Shown here: positions 57,457 through 64,000 of the stretch, in pieces
Position numbering within the stretch: position 1 is the first letter of the stretch
How the letters are laid out: each line of letters starts with the position of its first letter
Assembly (NCBI RefSeq): GCF_003633725.1
Contig: NZ_RBIJ01000001.1
Coordinates: 597,400 to 661,399, forward strand
Length of the DNA: 64,000 bases
Source of the DNA: Brockia lithotrophica
GTDB taxonomy: Bacteria; Bacillota; Bacilli; Thermicanales; DSM-22653
Direction of reading: 5' to 3'
Notes under the pieces: generated by a model
Told to the model about the DNA's origin: nothing
Database searches by the model: none
The model's input: the letters and a program-made list of their open reading frames with translations, nothing else
Position numbers and translations under genes: made by a program

Positions 57457-59360
57457 GCACCCTCACCCCCCTCGGCAATGCGTCGGGAGGCGAAAAGGTC
57501 GCGGTAGACGGGACTCGCGGCGAGGAGTTCGTCGTGCGTCCCCGTGGCGACGACGCGCCCGGCCTCGAGGACGACGACGAAGTCGGCGCGCCGGGCTACG
57601 GAAACGCGCCCGGTCACCAAAAGCACCGTTGCTCCGCGGAGAACGCTTCGAAGGTTGGCCAACACGCGTTCTTCCGTGGCCGCATCCAACGCGGAAAAGG
57701 CGTCGTCGAAAAGCACAAGCGGTGCCCGCCGAACGAGGGCGCGGGCAATGGCCAGACGCTGCCTTTGGCCGCCGGAAAAGTTGCGCCCGCCCGCCTCGAC
57801 CGGGGCGTCCAATCCTCCCGGACGTTCGGCGACGAATTCCCAGGCACACGCCGCCTCGAGGGCAGCCACGAGCGCGTCGTCGGAGACCTCCTCCCCTTCA
57901 GGGAGTCCGTAGAGGAGGTTGTCCCGCACCGTCCCACGGAAGAGGTAGGGCCGCTGCGGGACGTAGGCGATCCACCTCCGGTACGCCCGTAGCGGAACCT
58001 CCCGGATGTCCACGCCGTCCCAAAGGACGCTCCCCTGGTAATCCGGGTAGAACCGGAGGAGGAGGCGAAGGAGCGTCGACTTCCCCGAACCCGTCCCGCC
58101 AACCACGGCGACAAACGCCCCCGCCGGAATCCGCATGTGAAAATTTTCGAGCTGGGGGCGCTCTGCGCCGGGCGCGCGGTACGAAACCTCCACGAACGCG
58201 AGCTCCGGTGGGGACGGACTTTCGCGGGCGGCGAATTCCTCCGCGAACCCCTCCCCACCGCGTTCTGCATGAGAAACCGCTTCCCATCCCTTCGCGCCGC
58301 GCGTTGCCTCCTCCGCGCCGCCGGGCATCCCCTCCTCTGCGGCATCCACACGTTCCTCGGGAGCGCGGAGGAGTTCGTCCAACCTCTCCGCAGAGACGAG
58401 GGCGCGCGGGAGGAGGAAAAAGAGCATCCCGAGCGTGAGGAACGCCCCGAGGAGGAAGACGGCGTACTGGACGAAGGCGATGAGCGAACCTACCGCGAGA
58501 CTTCCCCGCTCTACGAATCGGGCACCTACGAAGAGGAGAAGGACGATGGTCGCGTTCAAGGCAAAGGTGATCGCCGGGCTCAAGAGCGCCATGATCCGGC
58601 TCACACGCACGGAAACTTCTCTCAGGTCGGCGCTTGCCCGGGCGATGCGCTCCGCCTCTTGGGCGTCGCGGACGAACGCCCGCGCCACGCGCACCCCGCC
58701 CAGGTAACTTCGGACGGCGCGGTTCAGGGCGTCGATGCGGAGCTGGACTTCCGTGTAGAGGGGGATGGCCCGACGGGAGAGGACGTAGAGAAAGGCGAGG
58801 ACGACGGGGAGCGACGCGAGAAGGAGGAGGGCGAGGCGGGCATTCAGACGAAAGGCGAGGACGAGTCCCACGGCGGCGGTGATGGGCGCCCGAAGGAAGG
58901 GGCGCAACCCCAGGTAGAGGACCTGTTGAAGCTGCCCCACGTCGTTCGTGGCCCGCGTGAGAAGGGTCGCCGCTCCGAAGCGGCGGTACTCCCCGAAGGG
59001 GAGGTGCACGATGCGGCGAAAGACCTCCGCGCGCACGTGCATGCCGAAGCGGGAGGCAAAACGGGAAGCAAAAAGTCCTGAAGTCACCTGAAACGCCAGC
59101 GCCAAAAGCGTCGCGAAGAGCATCTCTCCACCCGTCGCCGCGACGACCGCCGCATCACCGCGCGCTACGCCCTCGTCTACGAGACGGGCAAAGAGGCTGG
59201 GGAGCGAAAGCTCCGCCGTCACTCCGGCGAGCGTGAACCCCACAATTGCCAAAACTTCCCAAAAGGAACGGCGAAGTTCGCGCACCACCAAGCTCCTCAC
59301 GGGACGCGCGGCCAGCCCACGCCCCTTCTCCGCTCGTCCCGCGGCTTCCCACGTGAACAC
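57453..59360 (-). CDS. ABC multidrug exporter half-transporter, first subunit (degenerate site)
   Basis: A 635-residue partner with six helices and a C-terminal nucleotide-binding domain. Walker A GGTGSGKST, Q-loop YVPQRPY and signature FSGGQRQRLA are intact, but the catalytic Glu of Walker B is Asp (LVLFDDAFSALD) and the H-loop His is replaced (LLVTGRVS), so one composite ATP site should be weak, as in known heterodimers. Between the membrane and ATP domains is a roughly 50-residue linker longer than usual. I start at GTG 59360 (GAAGGTGG upstream) because the upstream frame runs through a palindrome at 59385-59419. Confidence 0.92.
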   Translation of the reverse strand: MFTWEAAGRAEKGRGLAARPVRSLVVRELRRSFWEVLAIVGFTLAGVTAELSLPSLFARLVDEGVARGDAAVVAATGGEMLFATLLALAFQVTSGLFASRFASRFGMHVRAEVFRRIVHLPFGEYRRFGAATLLTRATNDVGQLQQVLYLGLRPFLRAPITAAVGLVLAFRLNARLALLLLASLPVVLAFLYVLSRRAIPLYTEVQLRIDALNRAVRSYLGGVRVARAFVRDAQEAERIARASADLREVSVRVSRIMALLSPAITFALNATIVLLLFVGARFVERGSLAVGSLIAFVQYAVFLLGAFLTLGMLFFLLPRALVSAERLDELLRAPEERVDAAEEGMPGGAEEATRGAKGWEAVSHAERGGEGFAEEFAARESPSPPELAFVEVSYRAPGAERPQLENFHMRIPAGAFVAVVGGTGSGKSTLLRLLLRFYPDYQGSVLWDGVDIREVPLRAYRRWIAYVPQRPYLFRGTVRDNLLYGLPEGEEVSDDALVAALEAACAWEFVAERPGGLDAPVEAGGRNFSGGQRQRLAIARALVRRAPLVLFDDAFSALDAATEERVLANLRSVLRGATVLLVTGRVSVARRADFVVVLEAGRVVATGTHDELLAASPVYRDLFASRRIAEGGEGA

Positions 59361-59384
59361 CGGGGCCACCACCTTCGTCCGCAG

Positions 59385-59419
59385 GGTCCGTATATTTAGG
59401 ATATCGAAATATACGGTCC
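59385..59419 (-). promoter_or_regulatory. Large dyad upstream of the ABC exporter genes
   Basis: Arms GGTCCGTATATTT (59385-59397) and AAATATACGGTCC (59407-59419) match at 12 of 13 positions with a 9-nt spacer that itself contains GATATC. The dyad is A+T-rich inside GC-rich surroundings and sits 25 nt before the chosen start. It looks like the site of a dimeric repressor such as a TetR or MarR type, but no regulator gene is adjacent. Confidence 0.55.
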
Positions 59420-59438
59420 GCTGCATCGCACACGCCGC

Positions 59439-60203
59439 TCAGGGAAGCCGAGGGCCGAACACCGCCGTACCGATGCGGACGAGCGTAGCGCCTTCGAGAA
59501 TCGCCCAGGGAAAGTCGCGGCTCATCCCCATGGAGAGTTCTTCGAGCGGGGCGTTCGGGTAGCCCTCCCGCCGCAGCCGCTCGCGGAGTTCGTAAAGGGT
59601 GCGAAAGGCGCGGCGTGCCCTCGCCTCGTCCTCTGCATTCGGCCCCAACGTCATGAGCCCCCGCACGACGAGGGTCGGGTAGCGGGCGAGTTGGTCGAAA
59701 AACGCCGGTACCTCGTCCGGAGAGAGCCCGTGCTTCGTCGGCTCTCCCGACACGTTCACCTCCACGTAGACGTCGAGGGTCCGCCCTTCGCGCTGAAGCC
59801 GGCGATGGAGCTCCTCCGCGAGCGCCGGCCGATCGAGGGATTCGACGACGGACGCGTACCGAAGTACGTCCCGCACCTTGTTCGTCTGAAGGTGCCCGAT
59901 AAAGTGCCATTCGATCGCAAGGTCCGCCAAAACGGGGGCCTTGGCCTTGAGTTCCTGGGCGCGGTTTTCCCCGAAAAGGCGAGCGCCGAGCTCGTAGGCC
60001 GCGCGAATCTGCGCGGGCGCTGCGTTCTTGGAGGCGAGGAGGAGCCGCGCGCATTCTGCCGGGCGGCCCGCCCGCAGGCACGCCTCCTCGATCGCCGCGC
60101 GCACGGAGGCGAGCCGTCGGGCGAGCTCTTCGCGGGAGACCTCTACTCGAACTTCGTCTTCCGGACGGAAACCTCTCTCCGTCGGCCCTTCCCAGTCCGT
60201 CAT
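59439..60203 (-). CDS. yggS: YggS/PLPBP family PLP homeostasis protein
   Basis: A 254-residue alanine-racemase-like barrel that binds pyridoxal phosphate and helps control free PLP. The PLP Lys lies in LLLASKNAAP (the usual form is AVSK). Other family parts are GENRAQELKAK, WHFIGHLQTNKVR, VNVSGEPTKHG, RGLMTLGP and LSMGMSRDFPWAI. The N-terminus is about 20 residues longer than normal. ATG start with GGAGGGAAGG. It has its own promoter and is followed by the ABC exporter genes after 78 nt. Confidence 0.93.
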   Translation of the reverse strand: MTDWEGPTERGFRPEDEVRVEVSREELARRLASVRAAIEEACLRAGRPAECARLLLASKNAAPAQIRAAYELGARLFGENRAQELKAKAPVLADLAIEWHFIGHLQTNKVRDVLRYASVVESLDRPALAEELHRRLQREGRTLDVYVEVNVSGEPTKHGLSPDEVPAFFDQLARYPTLVVRGLMTLGPNAEDEARARRAFRTLYELRERLRREGYPNAPLEELSMGMSRDFPWAILEGATLVRIGTAVFGPRLP

Positions 60204-60241
60204 GTCCTTCCCTCCAAACTCCCCTCCTTCTCTGTGCGTCT

Positions 60242-60270
60242 ATTGTACTCGTTTCCTCGTACCATGTCCG
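60242..60270 (-). promoter_or_regulatory. yggS promoter
   Basis: CGGACA (60265-60270) and TACAAT (60242-60247) on the minus strand, 17 nt apart, 39 nt before the ATG. The region also separates yggS from the end of the ABC-2 permease gene. Confidence 0.6.
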
Positions 60271-60293
60271 AGACCCCTTCGATTCGCTCTGCG

Positions 60294-61556
60294 TTACACC
60301 TCCCGCCGGACAAAGGCGATGTACCCGAGAAGCCATAAGGCCACAGTCCAGGCGAGGAGGATCCCCACGCCACCCCAGAGGGAAATGTTGCCTAAGACTT
60401 GAACTTGAAGGTACGCGTCCGAAAGAGAATTCAAGAAAGGAGGGCTTTCAATCCCCCACTGCGACATCTGCCCCGCCGAAACCGCAAATCCTCCTTGAGA
60501 GGTGAAAACCGTCTCTCCCCCAGAAAACAAGGAAGAAGAGCCCGCCGACAAGAGGTCGCGAAAGAGAAAGGGGCCGAGATTTCCGCTGTACGTGAGGGGG
60601 CTCACGCGAAAGACCCAACGGACGATCTCAGGAACCTTTTCCCCCGACGCACCGGGAAGAAGCACCGTTGTGAGAAAGAGAATCCCTTGTGCCGTCTTTC
60701 CGCCGAAGATACCCAGAAGGGTAAAGGCAAAGGCGTACACCGTCTTCACCAGAAGAGCGCCGACGGAAAAGCCGAGGAAGACGAAAAAAATTTCGCCCAA
60801 TACCTCCGTTCCCATAAGCCGGAACAAGGCGCGATCGTAAGGAAGCACATGGACGTTCCCTTGGCGATCGCTCCAGAGGATCGCAGCGTTACTCTCGCCG
60901 GGGAAAAAGACAAACGAGACAAGCAACGAAAGGGCCGCCAAGACGAGCGCCGCCGCGAGGTAAAGGAGGAGGGATATGGTCTTTGCGAAATAGATTCGCG
61001 TGCGCGAAACCGGTTGGGCAAAGAGCAGGCGGACGGTACCGTCGGAAAACTCGGAGGTCTGGATCATGACCCCTTCTGCAAAGACGAAAAAGGCGAGAAG
61101 GCCAAACGTCGCATGCCAGAGCGTGTCCACGTGCCACCAAACGGAAAGGGGCGTCGCCGGAGAGACTCCCTTTTCGCGGTATGCGCCAAGCATTCGATCC
61201 TTCTCGGCGCGGATCTGGGCCACGGCCGCATCCCGAGCGGCCTCTGCCTCGGCCTTTTGTTCCGGTGTCAGGTCTTTCTCGCCCATCTCGCGCGAGTATT
61301 CTTGTCGGGTTTTTTCGATACTCTGTTCGAATTTGACTTCCCAATAGCGAAGTCCGCTATCCGCTTCTGCCCGCGCGGAACTGCGTGTGTGCCACGTCCA
61401 GGCAAAGGATATTCCGAAGACGAGGAGGAGAATGAGCCCAAACCACAAGATTTCCTTTCGGCGAAGGATCTTAAGGAGTTCGTTTTGCACGAGAGCCCAA
61501 AACGACACGCGGCGTCCGTAGACCACCGTTTCATGCGCCGGAACCGCCAACTCCAT
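60294..61556 (-). CDS. ABC-2 type transporter permease
   Basis: A 420-residue permease with a first helix at about 36-55, an extended extracytoplasmic segment of about 100 residues rich in charged amino acids, and five further helices toward the C-terminus. The segment SDGTVRLLFAQPVSRTRIYFAKT in two parts is the cytoplasmic coupling loop typical of the Bcr/Nod-factor type (ABC2_membrane). Such pairs export antibiotics, lantibiotics or lipids. The ATG has GGAGGG close upstream and overlaps the out-of-frame end of the ATPase gene. Confidence 0.87.
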   Translation of the reverse strand: MELAVPAHETVVYGRRVSFWALVQNELLKILRRKEILWFGLILLLVFGISFAWTWHTRSSARAEADSGLRYWEVKFEQSIEKTRQEYSREMGEKDLTPEQKAEAEAARDAAVAQIRAEKDRMLGAYREKGVSPATPLSVWWHVDTLWHATFGLLAFFVFAEGVMIQTSEFSDGTVRLLFAQPVSRTRIYFAKTISLLLYLAAALVLAALSLLVSFVFFPGESNAAILWSDRQGNVHVLPYDRALFRLMGTEVLGEIFFVFLGFSVGALLVKTVYAFAFTLLGIFGGKTAQGILFLTTVLLPGASGEKVPEIVRWVFRVSPLTYSGNLGPFLFRDLLSAGSSSLFSGGETVFTSQGGFAVSAGQMSQWGIESPPFLNSLSDAYLQVQVLGNISLWGGVGILLAWTVALWLLGYIAFVRREV

Positions 61557-61860
61557 CCCTCCGTTTCTCCCGGGCAACGGCGACCAAATTTTTTGCCCGA
61601 TCGCGCGCCGCACGGACAAGTTCCAAATAACGCTCCTCGAGCGAAGTACGTGCGGGAACGACGGCGTACACGTCCAGAGAACGGGCTACGAGCGCTCGGT
61701 GGAGTTCGGGGACACGGGACGAGGAAATCTTCACGCGGACCCACGTTCCCCCTTCGACCAGACCGGTCCAACCGGGTACGAGGTCCCGCACTGCCTCGAG
61801 TGTGAGAAATTCCACTTTCCCGTCCGACGAAACGGAGGGCAGATCTTCCCTTCCCCCTTC
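61531..61860 (-). pseudogene. Out-of-frame C-terminal segment of the ABC-2 ATPase
   Basis: In a frame shifted by one base from the ATPase gene, residues DGKVEFLTLEAVRDLVPG, GTWVRVKISSSRVPELHRAL and VVPARTSLEERYLELVR resemble the C-terminal domain of BcrA-type ATPases. The frame contains no start with homology. It is best explained as the lost end of the preceding gene after an indel. Confidence 0.6.
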
Positions 61861-62678
61861 GTCTGGTCCCCCACAGGATCTCGGCCGCCCGAAGGAAAAG
61901 AACCCAGCGCCGAAAAAATCTCCGGAAGTTCCGTACGCGCGCGCTTCGCGGGAGCGACGTAGAGGAGGTAGGTCATCCACTCTTCCCGATCTTCTCGAGA
62001 GATCGTCCCTCGGAGTTCTTCGACGGGGAGGACGCTTCCCGCAGCGATCATCGCAAAGCGGTCGGCGATGAGCTCCATCTCGCGGAGGAGGTGGCTCGAA
62101 AGGAGGACCGTCCCCCCTCGCTCGCGAACGTATCGAAGGAGGAGGTCGCGGACGTCGCGCATGCCCTCGGGATCGAGGCCGTTCATCGGCTCGTCGAGGA
62201 TGAGGACTTCGGGATCGTGGAGGAGCGCGATCGCGAGGGCGAGGCGCTGCTTCATCCCCAGGGAGTACCGCGATACGCGATCGTGGATGCGCTCGGAGAG
62301 CCCAACCGTGCGGGCAACTTCGAGGATGCGCTCCTTTGTCACACCTTGGGGATGCATGCGGCCGAAGTGGAGGAGGTTCTCGTATCCCGAGAGATACGGG
62401 TACGCGTCGGGCTTTTCGATGATCGCGCCCACCCTACGGAGCACGTCCGCCCGCGCTTCCGCAAGCGGTACGCCGAAGTACCGCACGCTTCCCTCCTCAG
62501 GTCGTATGAGTCCGAGCAACACGCGGATGAGCGTCGTCTTCCCCGCGCCGTTTGGCCCGAGAAGCCCGAAGATTTCCCCGCGGCGCACCTCGAGGTCGAT
62601 CCCCTTGAGGATCTCCCGACCGCCGATGCGCTTGCGAATCCCCCGGACTTCCAACGCAACTGCCGAATCGGCGGACAC
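61731..62678 (-). CDS. ABC-2 type transporter ATPase, frameshifted near its 3' end
   Basis: ATPase of the permease at 60294-61556. Walker A GPNGAGKTT, Q-loop-like IIEKPDAYPYLSG, signature YSLGMKQRLALAIAL, Walker B LILDEPMNGLD and H-loop LSSHLL are intact, which places it in the BcrA/CcmA-like group. From about residue 260 the reading becomes implausible (for example GKICPPFRRTGK), while the conserved C-terminus continues in another frame. A one-base change at one of three homopolymers (61853-61857, 61868-61872, 61913-61918) would restore it. GTG 62678 has AAGGAGGGG upstream. Confidence 0.85.
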   Translation of the reverse strand: MSADSAVALEVRGIRKRIGGREILKGIDLEVRRGEIFGLLGPNGAGKTTLIRVLLGLIRPEEGSVRYFGVPLAEARADVLRRVGAIIEKPDAYPYLSGYENLLHFGRMHPQGVTKERILEVARTVGLSERIHDRVSRYSLGMKQRLALAIALLHDPEVLILDEPMNGLDPEGMRDVRDLLLRYVRERGGTVLLSSHLLREMELIADRFAMIAAGSVLPVEELRGTISREDREEWMTYLLYVAPAKRARTELPEIFSALGSFPSGGRDPVGDQTKGEGKICPPFRRTGKWNFSHSRQCGTSYPVGPVWSKGERGSA

Positions 62679-62778
62679 GTTACCCCTCCTTCTTGCAGAC
62701 ATCTCTCTGCTAGGTTGCCTTATCCTACGTTCTCGTTCCGCATCTAGAATACCATATTCTGCGAAACAGGAAAACCCA

Positions 62779-62805
62779 TTCCTAACATCTCGATTACCTT
62801 AGGAA
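62779..62805. other. Short inverted repeat in the ABC-2/phosphoesterase divergent region
   Basis: TTCCTAA (62779-62785) and TTAGGAA (62799-62805), 13 nt apart, in a locally A+T-rich spacer between two divergent genes. Possible operator; no further support. Confidence 0.3.
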
Positions 62806-62884
62806 CGCTCAGATATCGCACACCGCTTTCTGCGACTTTTCTCGCACGCATCTGTCCAACAGCGAAGATCGTTTGGTGTACATT

Positions 62885-62913
62885 TTGTAAGGTAGTTGTG
62901 AGGCGGGTGTAGT
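62885..62913 (+). promoter_or_regulatory. Metallophosphoesterase gene promoter
   Basis: TTGTAA (62885-62890) and TGTAGT (62908-62913), 17 nt apart; a TATAAG follows immediately (62913-62918) and may be the real -10 at longer spacing. About 60 nt before the start codon. Confidence 0.45.
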
Positions 62914-62979
62914 ATAAGAGGTCTGATGGGGAAGAGAAAGGAACGCAAAGGGGAAAACCAGGGGACGGGAGGAGGACCA

Positions 62980-63828
62980 ATGAAAAAAGAGCCCGCGCTT
63001 TCGCGCAGGCGTTTCCTCCTAGGCGCTTCGGTCGGTCTTCTCGCCTTATCGTTCTCAGTACCGTTCGCCGCGTCCGAACGCACGGAGGTAAAGAGGGTAG
63101 AAGTAGCCTTACCGGGACTCCCAAAAGAACTCGACGGGCTGACCATCGCCCACATCAGCGACCTCCACTACGGCTTCGGGAAGTTTCGGAATGCGGATGC
63201 CGTAGAGGAAGTCAAGGCGGTGGTAATGGCACAAAGTCCCGAACTCATCGTGTTCACGGGCGATCTTTTGGACCACACGGCAGACCCGGATTGGGCGAGC
63301 ATTCCCCTGCTCAAAGGGCTGAAAGCTCCTCTTGGGGTGTACGCCGTTCTTGGCAATCACGACCGGCACTTCGACATCCGGGCGCTTAAGAAGTCCTTTG
63401 ACGACGCCGGTGTGGAACTCTTACTCAACCAAAGCGTCGGCCTAAGGAGAAACGGGCATGCCTTTTGGGTCATTGGCCTCGACGATCCCCTCACCGGTTC
63501 GCCCGACATGGAGCGGGCGACGGCTTCCGTGCCGTCCGAGGATTTTCGCCTCCTCCTGGTGCACGCCCCGGATTTCGTTCCGAGAGCGGCGCATTTCGGC
63601 ATCCCGCTCCAGCTGTCCGGGCACAGCCACGGAGGACAAATCCGACTCCCAGGAATTGGGCCCCTCATTCTGCCGCCCTTGGGAAAGGAGTTCCCCATGG
63701 GACTCCGGCACGTCCCGGGGACAGGGACGCACGTGTACACCACATGCGGATTGGGCACTTCGATCGTTCCCTTGCGGCTCTTTTGCCGCCCAGAGGTAAC
63801 CCTCTTGGTCTTGCGTTCCCACACGTAA
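62980..63828 (+). CDS. Tat-exported metallophosphoesterase (YkuE/YkoQ-like)
   Basis: A 282-residue calcineurin-like phosphoesterase with a twin-arginine signal (SRRRFLLGASVG) and a hydrophobic stretch, so it is exported folded or kept at the outer membrane face. The metal site is complete: SDLHYG, FTGDLLDH, LGNHDRH, LVHAPD and LSGHSHGGQI. Related Bacillus proteins act at the membrane or cell wall; the substrate is open. The ATG at 62980 follows GGGAGGAGG. It ends nine nt before the stop of the convergent MFS gene. Confidence 0.92.
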   Translation: MKKEPALSRRRFLLGASVGLLALSFSVPFAASERTEVKRVEVALPGLPKELDGLTIAHISDLHYGFGKFRNADAVEEVKAVVMAQSPELIVFTGDLLDHTADPDWASIPLLKGLKAPLGVYAVLGNHDRHFDIRALKKSFDDAGVELLLNQSVGLRRNGHAFWVIGLDDPLTGSPDMERATASVPSEDFRLLLVHAPDFVPRAAHFGIPLQLSGHSHGGQIRLPGIGPLILPPLGKEFPMGLRHVPGTGTHVYTTCGLGTSIVPLRLFCRPEVTLLVLRSHT

Positions 63829-63837
63829 GCAGAAGCA

Positions 63838-64000
63838 CTATGCCGCGCTTTCCGAAACTCCCCCTCGGAGGACGAGAAGAGAAACGAGGGAGAGGCTGCC
63901 GAGCACGGCGAGGTAAAGGGATACCGTCCAAAAGCTCCCGCCGCTTACGCTGAGGAGGTAGGCCGCAACGTAAGGCATCGTCCCCCCGGCGAGGGCAGAG
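63838..64000 (-). CDS. MFS transporter, C-terminal end (partial)
   Basis: The minus strand reads 54 residues to a TAG stop, with LAGGTMPYVAAYLLSVSGG and a further hydrophobic segment SLYLAVLGSLSLVSLLVL. This is the last two helices of a major facilitator, most like the metabolite:H+ symporter group. The rest lies outside the window. Confidence 0.7.
   Translation of the reverse strand, partial: SALAGGTMPYVAAYLLSVSGGSFWTVSLYLAVLGSLSLVSLLVLRGGVSESAA

Noticed and set aside
1-64000. CRISPR arrays, insertion sequences, prophage genes, tRNA or rRNA genes
   Set aside because: I found no regularly spaced repeats, transposase or integrase motifs, and no tRNA or rRNA signature sequences in the window.

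Overview
The window reads as a GC-rich (roughly two-thirds G+C, strongly GC-biased third codon positions), spore-forming member of the Bacillota, probably a thermophilic Bacillales-type organism. The evidence is gene content and order: an intact gene for pro-sigma-K, the yqeG-yqeH / aroE-nadD-yqeK-rsfS block, the alaS-ireB-ruvX-yrzB-mltG block, a hisS-aspS pair, a T-box leader, a Zur box and Bacillus-like ribosome binding sites. The species cannot be fixed from sequence reading alone.

Layout. 1-8.0 kb (minus strand): a DinG-type helicase running off the left edge, a YpiB-like protein, leuS, a short-chain dehydrogenase, then rsfS, yqeK, nadD and aroE. 8.1-16.2 kb (plus strand): a compact molybdenum/tungsten island. 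A structured leader ending in an intrinsic terminator (probable Moco-type riboswitch) precedes modA-modB-modC-modA2, a DUF4213/DUF364 protein, an orphan class III metal-binding lipoprotein, moeA and modD. 16.3-23.5 kb (minus): a TraB/GumN lipoprotein, yqeH, yqeG, and a cell-envelope set (MFS transporter, polysaccharide deacetylase with a YkoP-like tail, GT28-type glycosyltransferase). 23.6-28.3 kb: a YitT protein, moaA, a ThiF/MoeB-type E1 enzyme, sigK and a small FeoB-associated protein. 28.5-31.5 kb: hsp20 and a Zur-regulated zinc uptake operon. 31.6-42.7 kb (minus): mltG, yrzB, ruvX, ireB, T-box-alaS, an AI-2E-family protein, two small proteins, a candidate small RNA, aspS and hisS. 42.8-49.1 kb (plus): a DUF151 nuclease-like protein, a macrodomain protein, NAD(P)HX repair enzyme, methyladenine glycosylase and a two-component system, with yjbQ on the minus strand. 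49.1-64 kb (mostly minus): a MacAB-like exporter, AmrS plus a fused AmrB-AmrA protein, a heterodimeric ABC exporter, YggS, an ABC-2 transporter whose ATPase is frameshifted, a Tat-exported metallophosphoesterase (plus) and the C-terminus of an MFS transporter.

How it fits together. The genes describe a sporulating cell with standard translation and ribosome-assembly functions into which a molybdate/tungstate acquisition and cofactor-insertion island has been placed, splitting the usual yqeH-aroE neighbourhood. moaA and the E1-like gene 8-10 kb away supply early cofactor steps; moaC, moaE, mobA and the Mo/W enzymes are not in the window. Metal supply is a recurring theme: Mo/W, zinc (znu/zur), an orphan iron-associated protein and the DUF364 protein.

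Most notable observations: the Mo/W island with two ModA proteins that share a near-identical internal stretch (gene-conversion signature), a ModC without its TOBE domain whose 3' end overlaps modA2, an orphan second metal-binding lipoprotein beside a DUF364 protein, a possible 6S-like RNA downstream of aspS, the AmrB-AmrA fusion beside AmrS, a membrane fusion protein with duplicated lipoyl modules, a frameshifted ABC ATPase, and a yqeG whose conserved N-terminus has no normal start codon.
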